Positions 23,579 through 36,559 are shown, counted from the first letter of the stretch. The stretch is 64,000 bases of DNA from Siphonodentalium dalli (GCA_032622095.1 CP136066.1:130045917-130109916), one strand, 5' to 3'. The notes: a model not told the origin generated them from the sequence alone. Numbers and translations: made by a program.

Positions 23579-24955
23579 TTGATCTATTATAACAAGAGCT
23601 ACGCTGGGCGTGCAATATACGCCCTCTCTTGGGTCGGCGGAAACTGGTAAAAAAGGGACATAACTCTGGTAAAAATTGGCGGACGGAACTCAAATTTGAA
23701 CTTGACCTGTGTTTTGGTGGGAGAAAGTAATATACCAAATTATCATTGAATCCGATAAGCTCTAGTAAAGTTATCATGCGGACAACAAATTTCAGGGATT
23801 TTCCAAGTCAAATTACGTCAAATAAGGGGCATAACTCCGGTGAAAATTGGCGGACGGAACCCAAATTCGAACTTGAGCTGTCTTAGTTTTCTCCTAATAA
23901 ACCCACATACCAAATTTGATTGAAATCGGTTCACTCTAACTAAAGTTATCATCCGGACAACAAATTTCAGGGATTTTCTAAGTCAAATTACGTCAAACAA
24001 GAGCTACGCTGGGCGTGCAATATACGCCCTCTCTTGGGTCGGCGGAAACTGGTAAAAAAGGGGCATAACTCTGGTAAAAATTGGCGGACGGAACTCAAAT
24101 TTGATCTTGACCTGTGTTTTGGTGGGAGAAAGTAATATACCAAATTATCATTGAATCCGATAAGCTCTAGTAAAGTTATCATCCGGACAACAAATTTCAG
24201 GGATTTTCTAAGTCAAATTACGTCAAATAAGGGGCATAACTCCGGTGAAAATTGGCAGACGGAACCCAAATTCGAACTTGAGCTGTCTTTTCTCCTAATA
24301 AACCCACATACCAAATTTGATTGAAATCGGTTCACTCTAACTAAAGTTATCATCCGGACAACAAATTTCAGGGATTTTCTAAGTCAAATTACGTCAAAAA
24401 AGGGGCCATAACTCTCGCAAAAATTATCGGATTAAAACAAAATTCGATCTTGAGCTGTATTTCGATATATGTAATCCACAAAAAAACGGGTTTTGCGTAT
24501 AAACATTCCAAAATCGAGTTATCATCCGGAAACCAAAAAACATAACAAAAACTGAATTTTCTGAGTCGAAAAAGGGGCATAACTCTGCCAAAAATGGTCG
24601 GACAGAACCCAAGTTCGATCTTGACCTGTGTTTTGGTGGGAGAAAGTAATATACCAAATTTGGATTCATTCCGATAAACTATACTAAAGTTATCATCCGG
24701 ACAACAAATTTCAAGGATTTTCTAAGTCAAAAAACGTCAAATAAGGGGCATAACTCTGGTGAAAATTGGCGGGCGGAACCCAAATTCGAACTTGAACTTA
24801 CTTTTCGGCTAATAAACCCACATACCAAATTTTATTAAATTTGGTTCACTCGAACTAAAGTTATCATCCGGACAACAGGTTAACGGACGCCCGCCCGGAC
24901 GGACGGACGGACAGACCAATACTATAATACGGCCTTTTTTTCAAAAGGGCGTATA
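23579..24955 (+). mobile_element. Second satellite-bearing family ('ATAACTC' family), copy 1
   Basis: It begins GAGCTACGCTGGGCGTGCAA then TATACGCCCTCT, and ends in a GGACGGACGGACGGACAG tract followed by ACGGCCTTTTTTTCAAAAGG and GCGTATA. The ends share the 10-bp inverted repeat TATACGCCCT / AGGGCGTATA. The body is a run of about 170-240 nt units, each with GGGGCATAACTC, GAACTTGACCTGTGTTTTGG, ATACCAAATT and AAAGTTATCATCCGG. The start segment is itself duplicated at 23588 and 23998. The apparent minus-strand proteins (MITLLELIGF...) are artefacts of the repeat. Confidence 0.8.
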
Positions 24956-25507
24956 AAAAGGGGCCATAACTCTCGCAAAAATTATCGGATTAAAACGAAA
25001 TTCGGACTTGAGCTGTATTTTGATATATATGTAATCCACAAAAAAACGGGTTTTGCGTATAAACATTCGAAAATCGAGTTATCATCCGGAAACAAAAAAA
25101 CATAAGAAAAACTGAATTTTCTGAGTCGAAAAAGGGGCATAACTCTGCCAAAAATGGTCGGACAGAACCCAAGTTCGAACTTGACCTGTGTTTTGGTGGG
25201 AGAAAGTAATATACCAAATTTGGATTCATTCCGATAAACTATACTAAAGTTATCATCCGGACAACAAATTTCAAGGATTTTCAAAGTCAAAAAACGTTAA
25301 ATAAGGGGCATAACTCCGGTGAAAATTGGCGGGCGGAACCCAAATTCGAACTTGAACTTACTTTTCGGCTAATAAACCCACATACCAAATTTTACTAATT
25401 TTGGTTCACTCTAACTAAAGTTATCATCCGGACAACAGGTTAACGGACGCCCGGACGGACAGACCAATACTATAATACGGCCTTTTTTTCAAAAGGGCGT
25501 ATAAAAA
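24956..25507 (+). mobile_element. 'ATAACTC' family, copy 2
   Basis: Directly abuts copy 1, repeats its last units at high identity and ends with the same ACGGCCTTTTTTTCAAAAGG / GCGTATA hairpin. It probably formed by tandem duplication of the 3' half of copy 1. Confidence 0.8.
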
Positions 25508-26304
25508 TAACTTGTTTAACCACAGTTAATATGATGTTTTGCTCAGAGTTCCTCCTGCACTATTATTTGGGTCTGTACGTTCATTAACTTTCAATGGAAT
25601 TTCCCCCTGCACTATTATTTGGGCCTGCACTTTTATTTGGAGCCCAAGAGTTTGTTATGAAATCCTTGAGGTTGAAAATGGCCCTTTGAATGGCCAAATG
25701 TTATTTTCGCCGCGCCATACTTGTATACACAATGGTCAAAAGAAGGTGTAAATATGCGACGACCAAGGTCAGTGTTCCAATTGTAGATGGGAGATAGTTT
25801 GTTGTCGATATGTAATGTCATTTAAGACATTTTCGATAACAACCAAAAACATATATATAGCATCAAATGTAGCTGTCACCAGATCTGTGTAACATACGTT
25901 TATACCGAATATATAAATTGACTCCACGAGAACATTGACTGGTAATAATGTATAAACTGTTCAGAAAAATATGGCCACACATGACATTTATACACATGCC
26001 AATTGATTTTGTATCATCATATATTTGTGAAATTTTGGAAGTCGCTGGGTGCAACGGTTATTTTTAAGCATGTAACATATGTTACCATATGTTTTTAATA
26101 ATTGATTGATATCAGAAGAAATCTGATTATTACAATAAACAAGGGCCACCAACTGATTAAAAAAAATCAGAAAATTGTTTGCAACTGATGTTAGCTGCCA
26201 AAATATATGATAATGTAACATACGTTAGCATATAACAAGTTACTGACATGGTAAATAACGAAATTATGGTCATTCATATGGAAGCATACCTTACACATGT
26301 ACAG
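25508..26304. other. Unassigned intronic sequence
   Basis: Unique. Near 25548 and 25604 a short phrase (CCTGCACTATTATTTGGG) is repeated about 56 nt apart. No gene seen. Confidence 0.4.
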
Positions 26305-26566
26305 CACTGCTCAAAGTAAGCGACCTGTTTTAACGAGGTGTACATGCGTTAATACCACGGTGCAATACCGCCGATTTGTGGTCACACTACCATGCGGGTA
26401 CCGTGGTACCACCGCGACATTCTCGCGGTACCACCGCACTGCAAGCGGTAACAGATGTTGGTACCGCGGTGCCACGCGGTAATGCACTGCACAAACGCGG
26501 TATGCACCGCACAAACGCGGTGACATTTATACCGCTACACGGTAAGGTTTTTGTAACGAGGTTAAT
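26305..26566. mobile_element. CCGCGG-palindrome element, second member (partial)
   Basis: One end reads AAGCGACCTGTTTTAACGAGG, nearly the inverse of the end at about 31890-31920. The interior has repeated TACCGCGGT, CCACCGCG and CACGCGGTAATG words, like the element at 11542-11884. The other end (TTTGTAACGAGGTTAATG) does not form a clean TIR here, so boundaries are approximate. Overlapping frames on both strands are by-products of the palindromes. Confidence 0.6.
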
Positions 26567-28005
26567 GATGGGATTCAATGTCTGACCATCAACCTTTGAG
26601 AAAGTAAATTTTTAATTAAATGTAAGTATTAAAATATTATAATAACACTCCTATAGTCTCGTTGTTTTATTGCCCAAAATTCCCATAAGTGACACTATTT
26701 GTAAGCAGTGTGGGTTATCGGGGAAGGGAACAAATGATTTTGGCCATTTTAGACAGCTCGGAAAATCCCGCATCTATAGTCTATAGTTTATATCAATGTT
26801 CAGATGTATGTGATCCCCAAATTGAATGATAACGATAATATTTAAATAGTTCCCAGAATAAATATCGTTGTTAACATTATTGACATTCATTAATTTGAAA
26901 TCACAAACACCATTTGTTCGTATAAAGGAAATTATTGTCTTGGCAATAAAAGACACAAAGTGGAACTGCCGTATATCCATGGAAAACAAATGCATTCTGT
27001 GCAAAAGGACGTGTCACTGATTACGTCATACACCAGCTGATATAGACTCTGTTAATATAGGACACGGGACAATTAAGATGTCGTCATGTCTTTTTATAAC
27101 TGGCCTCAATGGGTGAAATAAATATTTGTGTTTTGTTGATGGTGCTATCAGTAAAACTACACACGTGACGCCCGAATGGCTGTTTTGTGTTTTGGACACT
27201 TGCATTTTCATTACTTCAATGCGTCCGTTTAGTTTACATAAAGCTTGTAGAAAATTTATTGATCTATTTTGGTATTGCGAATAATAGTATGTGTATTTTG
27301 GAGAGCAAACCGCCACGTGGCTCAAAGCAGACAAGGCACATTCGATCTTTAAAATGTTGTGCACGTAATAGCTATTTATAAATATTTGTCGCACACAAGT
27401 GAGACAAACGCTCTTTATTGCTACCATATCGGGAATAAACTAACAAAGACCCAAACACACCGAATTCGATCACTTAGAATAATTATGTTACAATGTTAAC
27501 CTCTGTATATAACCAAACAAACATATTTAAAGGTCAACTTTCCCACTTTCCAACACCATGCATGTTTTTCTTCCGAATCGTGATTAGATAGGAATATGCA
27601 AATATAATTTATACTGCGAACCACCGAGAACCACAAGTGCATGCCATCGCCAAAAATTGCAATTTCACATCAAACGATGCCGCCCGACACACATGAGCTC
27701 AATGAATGTTCACATAACAAAATCAAAGACTGATTTGACAACGTTGTGTCTTTCAATGTTTGGTGTTTTGCATGTGTCTTTTGTCGCCCACATTGGCAAT
27801 GATAACAACTTATGTGACATTTTATTCCCACCGACAAGAAATCTTGAGGCGCAAATTTATGCTTGTAAATTGCTTTACTATTTCACGCATGCGTACAGTC
27901 GTACGTCTTGACGACAATATACGTGCCGATAATGTTTGGCATATGAACAAAACTATATATTTTTAAATATTCCTTCCGTTGATGGCGATTTGAACGAATA
28001 TTATT
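26567..28005. other. Unassigned intronic sequence
   Basis: Mostly unique. A 133-codon minus-strand frame at 27026-27427 has no recognisable domain and unremarkable composition; I do not call it a gene. Confidence 0.4.
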
Positions 28006-28147
28006 AGTTATCTTCGGCAACATCGGGGGTACATGGGGATTTAATACCTGGATGTCGATTTTGAACCCTGAGGCGGAGCCGAGGGGTTCAAAAAGAGACA
28101 TCCAGGTATTAAATCTCCATGTACCCCACAATGTTGCCGGAGATAAC
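28006..28147. repeat. Near-perfect 140-bp snapback hairpin
   Basis: The left arm (GTTATCTTCGGCAACATCGG, GGTACATGGGGATTTAATAC, CTGGATGTC, then TTTTGAACCC) is followed after about 15 nt (TGAGGCGGAGCCGAG) by its inverse (GGGTTCAAAA, GACATCCAGG, TATTAAATCTCCATGTACCC, then CCGGAGATAAC). Arms are about 62 nt with few mismatches. As RNA or single-stranded DNA this would form one long stem. It is either a foldback element or a solo inverted end. Confidence 0.9.
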
Positions 28148-28254
28148 GATTTTGTCCCCACAACAATAACCATGTCTCCTTAATTTAAGTGTGTTTTTCA
28201 TAGGTTATCCGATTAATTCTCACCAATAAGACTAATTCAGTAGCTGACTATTAA
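28148..28254. other. Spacer between hairpin and TIR element
   Basis: Contains TTTTGTCCCCACAAC, whose inverse-like partner GATGTGGGGACAAG occurs near 31080, right of the TIR element. The hairpin and that segment may be remains of an older element surrounding the one at 28255-30854. Confidence 0.4.
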
Positions 28255-30854
28255 AGGGAGCATGTCAAAACCTCTTTCGCATATGCGAAAGAAATGCAAA
28301 AAAAGTGCGAAAAATGTGACGTCATTGACGTCGTTTTTTCTACATTATCGGAGTTTTTTCGTCATTATCGCACGCCGTAACATTGTACATTTTCGTCAAT
28401 TTTTCGTCATTTTCGCTGTCTTGGTTCGATGTTTTCGCAATTAACGCAGTTTTGCTCAAATGTTCGCTGTTCTGTTTCGACATATTTTCGCAGTGTTTGT
28501 TTTCGTCAAGATCGCAGCATTAAATCCGTCAATATTGCTGTTGTGTCGATATGATTGGCAGGACAGTTTGTGTTCAATAAATACTCCATAGTCGCAGTTT
28601 TATACTGATGTGTCGCGAACGGGAAGATGTCGATGTCCATGCTGAAATTTCTCAGATCGGAGTGACAGTTTGTGTTCAATAAATACTCCATAGTCGCAGT
28701 TTTATACTGATGTGTCGCGAACGGGAAGATGTCGGTGTCCATGCTGAAATTTCTCAGATCGGAGTTTTTATCATAAGAATTCCATTGATTTAATCGGAGT
28801 ATTCTCCGATATGAAAACATTTCCGATTTGATCGGAGTTTATAAATGTAAATTTCTCCGATCTACTGAAATCTCCGATTTGGTTAATATCGGACAATTCA
28901 AACTTCGTTTAATAATAAACTATTATTAATAGAAGATTATTTAAAGTCCCAAATAAATTATTCCCAGACCCAATTTATATAATAGGATAGGCCAACACAA
29001 TCATTTCCTACGTTTTTATATCACACGGTGCCCGCAAATCCGTGTGTTTATAGCAGTGATATTGCATCACTGGTTTACAGTACATATTACAGTACAGGTT
29101 GAAGTCCCCCTAAATCTCGAGCAATAATTGCTACACCGTCGCATTAATACTGCAGAGTGGTACCGTAAACAATGCAAATTTTGATTTCGAAAATCGTTTT
29201 TGTGTGTGATTATGTAACTTGTCTTCACTTTGGGTAAACCGTCACCATTTAATTGTGCGAACTATTATGAATAAAAGAATACAGCCGTGGACGACAATAA
29301 ATTATTCCACAACCCCGATTTATAGTATACTTTCTGTATGCCACGTAGAGTTAATTTCTACAGTTTCAATCTGTCTTTCTAGACCAGACACATATTTTAA
29401 TGTGGACGCAAATCAGGGTGTTTACGGCATCGTCGGACAGTCGTAAACAATGCTTTAATTTTCGCAATATACGTATGAAATCATTGTTAGATATCGGAAG
29501 CGCAGCGTCATCATGATTAATTCGTCGGCGACATTTATACTTTTATTTAAAATCTACACATTTTATTCAATATATATCAGCGATCAGATGCGACAAAGTT
29601 ATTAAGTCAATACAAAACATATTATATAATAGTTTGGAATTTCCACGAATTGCACAATCATGTTATGTTGTGCTATTTTTAGCACTAATTTCCCAGGCCA
29701 ATCCTAGTTTCGTTTGTGGGTAGCATTGACTGACAGAGGAGTTGAGTGTTATGTTTTTCTCGATTCTTTATTGAATGAATAATAAAAATATGGATATCAT
29801 ACCATTATAAAACAATGAACTTAGGGGGTATGGCTCTATATATGTCTGGCGTTGATACAATGTGATGAGGGCTTGTTCTATATCGGGCCTATTGCTTCAA
29901 ATGCTGGATCATGTGGATGGACCGTTGTCGCTCCCGTTGTGGGTGGGTGCAGCTGGTTTCAAATTTCTGTGTGATTTCATCTTTTTTCTGTTAGATGTGT
30001 GATACCTGGGGTTGTGAAAACCCTAACTTCTTCGTACTGTCGACCTGTGTAAACTGCTGGTCCAATATTTTCCCAACTGCGTATATGTCCGCTACCGATA
30101 GATCTATTCGATTTCATCACTGTTTCTAGCCATGATCGAACTGATATTATGACATATCAAGTCGCTTCATTTTGGAATTTTATATATCAGATGTGTTGTT
30201 TTTGTCCAACGAGTTAAACCATTGTTCACTAATTGAGAAGACATCACGGCAACAACAAAACTGTCGCACAGTTCACGCATAGTTGTGAAGGACCGGTATA
30301 TACGTCATTATATGTCAGTAGACCTATATGTTTGTATAGCCTTTTGCTAAATGTCACCCCTTCACACATTTGGAATGGGTTGACTATTGTTTAATTAGGC
30401 CTTGTGCGAACTCATAGCTATCAAAACAGTCGAACTGTCAAGTCATTGTACTTGTGTGTTAAACGCATAGAGTTGTTTGTATGGCCTTTGGCTGACAGCC
30501 AATAAAAATTCAGCTGGCATCTGATTACGCAGAAGGCAAAAATAAATGCGCGGATTTATGAAGTGCGACAACATCGTATGGATGTTTTAACTCTTCATCG
30601 TTTGCGAATATCGATCAATGTTTCGACGTCGCGACTTTCGCGTTGTCGAAAGTTTCGACATTTTACGGAAATTTTGGTCTGTTGTGGTTTCGACGTTATC
30701 GCACTTTTATGGCCAGTCGCTTTCGACGTTATCGCATTATTTTTCGTCATTTCCGACATTTCGTTTTTGCACATTTACGTCAATTACGTCAAAACTTTTT
30801 CGACATTATCGACAATATTTTCGCATATGCGAAAGAGGTTTTGACATGCTCCCT
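28255..30854. mobile_element. 2.6-kb non-autonomous element with perfect 36-bp TIRs
   Basis: The ends are exact inverses over 36 nt: AGGGAGCATGTCAAAACCTC then TTTCGCATATGCGAAA on the left, TTTCGCATATGCGAAAGAGG then TTTTGACATGCTCCCT on the right. Each TIR contains the 16-nt palindrome TTTCGCATATGCGAAA. Inside both ends are degenerate 17-20 nt repeats of the type TTTTCGTCATTATCGCA, in direct orientation. A 102-bp tandem duplication sits at 28562-28765. No transposase frame is present. The flanks do not show a clear target duplication. Confidence 0.85.
28562..28765 (+). repeat. 102-bp tandem duplication
   Basis: Two nearly identical 102-nt units (28562-28663, 28664-28765) starting GACAGTTTGTGTTCAATAAA. 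The period is a multiple of three, so a minus-strand frame runs through both, but it is not protein-like. Confidence 0.9.
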
Positions 30855-31669
30855 AAAGGATCCGGCGTCAGGTGACGTCAAATTCGGCGTGCGAAAGCAA
30901 TGTCACAATTGGTGGAAACTGCCAGTTCAAGGGTCATTCATATACCCCTGATGTTTCACATGCTCACATACCCCCCGATGATTGGCGCACGTTCTCTTAT
31001 ACCCCGCTGTCAAGGGTGACAGGGGACATGGTGATTTAAACGTGGCGTTATAGCCAATCAGATTGCTAGTTACAACCGGATGTGGGGACAAGAATATTTA
31101 TTCAATGAACGCGGCCCTGGCCTCTAAGACTAAAATCGGACAATTACTAATGCACCTTCCCCGCTGGTTTCGACTAAATTCAGATAAATGGCGGATTTAC
31201 TTCTCGCATTTTATAAGAAATTTCGATTTTGGAAACACAAACAAAACAAAATATTCTGCATGAGTGGAAACCGATATAGGAATCGGATGCGTAAATCATT
31301 TGACGATATGTATTAGATAGATGCTAACAACAAAACTATTACTCCACGATGCTTTGCGTAATCGCTGTAAGCAACTATAGCAGAGTTCAAAAACCGCCGA
31401 CATGGTTAAAAAATATTATAATAATCTGATTTTCTGGTAAAACTATTTCATATATATACACGAGATGAGATTAAACGTGATGTACATGTAAATTTGTAAT
31501 ATCTTACATGTAAACGCGACATGTTCATGTACTTTGCCCATATGTACTCCGATTGCATTATTATTCATAAAATTTATATTCATTACGATTACATAATCAT
31601 GGGCAGCTTTAATACGGTATTCATTCAATACAAAAGTTATTCATAATCATTTACCCACCGTGTGAGGCC
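30855..31669. other. Unassigned intronic sequence
   Basis: Includes GGGGACATGGTGATTTAAAC and GGATGTGGGGACAAG, distantly like parts of the 28.0-kb hairpin region. No gene recognised. Confidence 0.4.
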
Positions 31670-31925
31670 TTGTTTCAGACGTGTTCTCTCTCCGCGGTGG
31701 AGGGCCGTTAGCGGTAAATTGAACGCGGTCACGAAAAAAATAACGCGGTGTACGACGGTAACGAACACCAATATATAAACACGGTAACCAACAGTAAAAA
31801 TACCATACCAGTACCGCGGGTCAACCGCCCTCAGCCGCGGTACAAAATGATAACCGCGGTATTTTGGTGGTATCACCGCGGTAAGTACCGGCCCGTAACC
31901 TCGTTAAACAGGTCACTTAATGAGA
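31670..31925. mobile_element. CCGCGG-palindrome element, third member (partial)
   Basis: Carries CTCCGCGGTGGAGG, ATAACCGCGGTATT and ATCACCGCGGTAAGTACC, and ends AACCTCGTTAAACAGGTCACTT, the near-inverse of the end at 26310. It is the third insertion of the same palindrome-rich family in the window. Confidence 0.6.
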
Positions 31926-34579
31926 GCATAGCTGTATAACCAATCGACTGCTCATCGTGATGCACAGATATTTGCAGATCTGCTGACCCAATGTAAATGA
32001 TAATATTCAAAATAGTGTTTGTACTTAATATGCCGTGAGACTGAGATTTGAGTACATTTGAGTCTATTATATTTGGTAGATACATGGCATGTTATGTATT
32101 GATGGTTTCATAGATAATATAGAACCAATAAACAATTTTCAAATTGTGTGTGCTTCATATCACATATGACCAGTCGATCTACATAATATGCTGTGTAAAA
32201 CAACATTCTTTTCTATTATAGGTTCTATGCTAGTTTGGTGACTCATTTATAATGTTCTAAATATGTTTGATGTGTTAAAATAGTTGAAATAATTTGCAAC
32301 ATTACCATACCGCAATTTATATATCAAATTGTGAAGCAATACTACGCATTCCTTTTTGAGGGTGTGGTTCATGGGGAGTTGTCATTATGAAAGCATTAGA
32401 AGTGAGAATGTATCTGATTAGTAATCTCCCTTGTGATACATTATGTCAATAGCAATCTGTATGTTAAAGTGATGAGTTTATATTGATTATGATTTGTTTT
32501 TAATTTATACATTTACACACATTCTTAACAACAAGCCCCTACTTTGGTGTAGTTCCAATGACGGCGTCCAAAAATGTTGAGGATATTAATTTTTAATAAA
32601 CAGTGCTGTTTTCAAGAATGAGAATCAGATATCACGGCTGATTGAGTGGTTCTGTTAATTAGCTATGATTTTAATGATGAGGTATTGTTATTCTTTTCAA
32701 TATTGAGTGATTTGAGAAAAAGACAGTGTATGTATGAGACATTCAGAAACAAATATTTAAATCATTTTAGCCATGGCTAGTCTGAAAAAAATGTACAATT
32801 TCTTAACAGAATCATTTTTGGCCCAACAGAATCATAGCAATTAGCATATGACTATTGTCCATGGCATATATAGAGGATCACTCATCTGGGGTTGCTATAT
32901 AGGAAGAACTTTATTATGCAAAACAATCAATATTCAAAACAGTTACCATATGTGCCCCATATTGAATTGTTCATGGAATGTCTGAGTCCAATCTACTGAA
33001 CATAGAGCCTGAAGCTGCCATCAGCCATATGAAAAAACTCCGCCATCGGAATTGCAAAATGGCTGAGCCGTGTGCATGGGCTTAAATATATGTCAAGCAC
33101 AACTGTACTTTGAATCGCAAAGAACTAAACAGCATTGCCTAATATCGGCATACATGCATGGACACTACTTGGTTGTTATATTATCAGAACACCCGGGCCT
33201 CTCAATGTGGAATAGACTATTCCTATGCATGCTTACATATAACTGAATGGGAGCATCCATTCAGTATTGAAACTTGAAAGGGTTAAAATATAAATTGTTT
33301 ATTTTGACATTGACAGGAATCACTCTCATCAATATATGCACATAACCTGTAGAATAGAATAGAAAATAGTTTGAAATATTATATATCATTACTGTCAGAT
33401 TCATCCTTGAATGATGCATGCATATATCTCAAGATGCCAGTGATGATAGCAGTCTGAAGTCGACAGAAGTCCCAATGTAAATATACTGATTAGAACATAG
33501 TACATCCACGAGTTTTTTTTTTAGCATTTGCGATGAACCCGTAGAATTCCAGACCACACGTATTCTTTTGGTGTTGGGCTTTTACATAGTGGCGAAAATA
33601 AACGAAGGACTTGGGGTCTAAAACTGGGTATTAGGACAATTTCAGAAATGAAAATACGCTGAATGATAACGTCTCAGCCGGCTGAGCCGCCATATTTCGT
33701 CAGCCATGAATGTCGCGACTGAGCAGGCTTAGCTAGCTAACCAACCATGAAATTGGTTGAGCCACCCGCGAAAACCATTTGTCATGGCTTCGGGGTCTAA
33801 CTGAACAGAACGGACGTTTGTGTTACGTTCTGTAACATGCATTACCGTATTGTGTGCTTAGTTCAACAACCCATGTTTCAACAACAGAAGTCCACTGAAG
33901 TATTTTCTGTTTCGTCTGAAGTCGATAAAACCCTTAAGATCTGAAGCAATTGGACATGGTATCACCATAGTTGCACATTATAACACCAGGGGAATTGACA
34001 GCTAATGAAAAACTACTTAGAACCTATTTATCACAAAGATAGACATATGCCATATCGTGGCCTTATTTGCAATAACGGAATGACTCTTCTTTCGTAGATA
34101 TCATTATGCCATGGTTTAATTCCGAATGTTCACATATTCGACTTCATATTGTTTATCAAATTTGATGCATTCGAAGAAAGGAAATGTCTATAACCATCCA
34201 ACAAATTCGACATTTAAAATGTAATCGATTGTAACAAAGTGAAAACATAGAAAAATCCCTCCCCATGTTTCGAAGCGAATAAAAATAATTTGGAGGACTC
34301 AATGTTGACAATATTACAAAACTTCATGGCTATCTGATTTTGTAATGACTGACATCCGAGGCTATAATTAATTTTTCGCTTTTCTTGTCAAGGTAATGCA
34401 TGGTTTTGCTGAGAATGGCCAGCTTTAATAGCAAATGTTGTTGATTTGTGATTCTCTTGTGATTAGAGTTGTTTTGATAATGTCTTGGTTTGTTTTTCAT
34501 GATGAACTGGAAGCTATTTACATCAATGTCAAGGTGAAATATCTGCTATTATTTTAAGTTACTTCAAACGGAAGTATAC
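31926..34579. other. Unassigned intronic sequence
   Basis: About 2.6 kb of apparently unique intron between the first coding exon and the 42-nt exon of SNAP-25. No repeat or gene recognised. Confidence 0.4.
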
Positions 34580-34638
34580 AACGAGAGGCCGATCATATCG
34601 GCAGATGCTTAACCCATCCCCTGGCGATAGTAAATAGC
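34580..34638 (+). repeat. Short dispersed repeat with GGCCGATC hairpin, copy 1
   Basis: AACGAGAGGCCGATCATATC, GGCAGATGCTTAACCCATCC, then CTGGCGATAGTAAAT. The same roughly 55-nt motif occurs at 49276 and 59233 with unrelated flanks. The core forms a hairpin; here the arms are GCCGAT/ATCGGC around CAT. Confidence 0.85.
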
Positions 34639-35224
34639 TACTTTATACGAAGTATGTTGTTCGGCCACTTACAATTTTATAAGCCCATAAATGCAACAAA
34701 AAATATGTTAATTGCTTATGATTATGCCACCGGCACATTAATTTCAACATATTAGAAAGAATTATCTCAAATCTATCTGTTGTAAAATATCACAATTTCT
34801 GTTTATATATAATAGTCACGTATTTAGTTCGAACAATTGGAAACAAGAGCACACCGTCAGGGCATGGCATAATACGCCCATTTAATTTGTTTGAAACCTT
34901 TGACTTAAGACGAAATAGTAACAAAAATAAAACAAAATAACTTCAAGTGTGGTATTTTTGACTGAAAAATTCACATACCAATTTTTTTTATCAATCAGAA
35001 ACCTCAAAAATATAAACATTTTAAGTTGAAATTAATATACCTTGTTACCAGTGAGAAATAACCACATCAACAATCATTCCATCCAATCCAAACAAGTTTG
35101 TGGTATGAATAGTATACTTCCGAAACACCGCAATGCACATTTTCCTTGTTTGTAAAGATCAAGTCAATACATGAACCATAATCTGAAGTGGATTTCGATA
35201 AAAATATTTATTTTCGGCTATTTT
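34639..35224. other. Unassigned intronic sequence
   Basis: Near 34845-34885 the phrase AACAAGAGCACACCGTCAGG followed by ATACGCCC resembles the 5' end of an 'ATAACTC' family element. Otherwise unique. Confidence 0.4.
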
Positions 35225-35395
35225 CAGACAAAAAAAATTCTATAACTCTTCCAAAAGTGGTCGGATCAGACTCGAACTAAAGTGACCTGCAAAATCATGT
35301 AGACAGAACCCATATTTGAACTTGATCTGTATAGCAAATTTGGTTCAGTTCGCTCGATTCAATCTAAAGTTATCATCTGGAAACTAGGGCCCTGC
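35225..35395 (+). repeat. 'ATAACTC' family fragment
   Basis: A single degenerate unit: CTATAACTCTTCCAAAAGTG, GTCGGATC, TTTGAACTTGATCTGTAT and AAAGTTATCATCTGGAAAC. Together with the start-like sequence at 34845 it may be one decayed element. Confidence 0.65.
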
Positions 35396-36200
35396 GAACC
35401 TTAGATTTTAGGTCGAACCAAACCTTGAAACCGAATCATCGTCTTGGTTTCGGATTCGGGTGGGGGAAGGCTTCTTGTTACTATAGTATATGCTTATGGA
35501 TAGTAACTTCACTGCCTTGTGGCGGTTATGGCCCTCCACCTTCATGACAAATTTATTTTGTTCACATTTTGATATACATATTGGTTGTTTATATTAATAA
35601 ACAGCCCATTGAATATGAACTAGTGTTTTTAGTTGTCTATGAACAAGCTTATCCTTGGAGTGCCTCCCTCTCCCGCTCTTTTCCTTATATCTCAGTATAT
35701 CTCGGGTTAATTAGATTCTGAAGAACATAAATAACTTTTAGAATTGGAAAATACAAATTGTAGATACTATATTACTTTGATGTGAATCTGCTTATAAAAG
35801 CATTGACATTCTGCAATTATATCAAAATTTGAAATTACACCTATGAAAATTTTATTTGAAGTTTAGGCTGTTAACCATCTAATTGTTATAGTTGAAGCCT
35901 GGAGTTATCACCACAGCCATGTTATTTGTCAACAATTAGGAGATAAATTAATGTTTGGCATCTTTTATATTAAAAAAATGCAACAACGCAATAAGTTTTT
36001 ACTTTGAAGTGAACACTTTCAATTCACTGAGAAAGGATCAGTGACCAAGAACACACCATAAACACTCTAAAGTATATTATCCTTGCAGGGATCAGGCAAG
36101 ACCAGATTTTCAGGACAAAGTTCTTTCGTCCTGCTTCAAAAATAAGGTGAAGTGGGCATTTTCTAGGGCCAAGTGGGTGCTTTGAAATTGATCAGAAGTC
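35396..36200. other. Unassigned intronic sequence
   Basis: Unique AT-rich DNA; nothing recognised. Confidence 0.4.
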
Positions 36201-36336
36201 GCTATAGAACGGATATAGGAGATGTCAATTAAATTTATGAAACAATGATTCAAATATGTAGTCTTTATGCTATAGAACGGATATAGGAGATGTCAATTAA
36301 ATTTATGAAACAATGATTTAAATATGTAGTCTTTAT
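36201..36336 (+). repeat. 68-bp tandem duplication
   Basis: Two near-identical 68-nt units beginning GCTATAGAACGGATATAGGA, differing at one or two positions. Confidence 0.9.
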
Positions 36337-36559
36337 GCTCACTCCATGACACTGATAACACATGGAATGCTCTTACTGAAAATATAATCGAAGCAGAATC
36401 CTTGAAGTACTTTCACTTTGCTGACTTGAAATTCAAAAAAGATTTTGCATGAACAGTGACAGTGTCTGTATGTTACAAAATTTAATGTTTAACCTTATTT
36501 TGTATATATGATGATGATGTAACCACTGGAACATAGAGTCCATTAGACTCGTTCTGTAA

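Noticed and set aside
23544-25290. Repeated minus-strand ORFs MITLLELIGF... and MNPNLVYYFLPP...
   Set aside because: They are translations of the 'ATAACTC' satellite units and recur at 41.8 kb for the same reason.
27026-27427. 133-codon minus-strand ORF
   Set aside because: No recognisable motif, no splice or promoter context, and the length is plausible by chance in this window.
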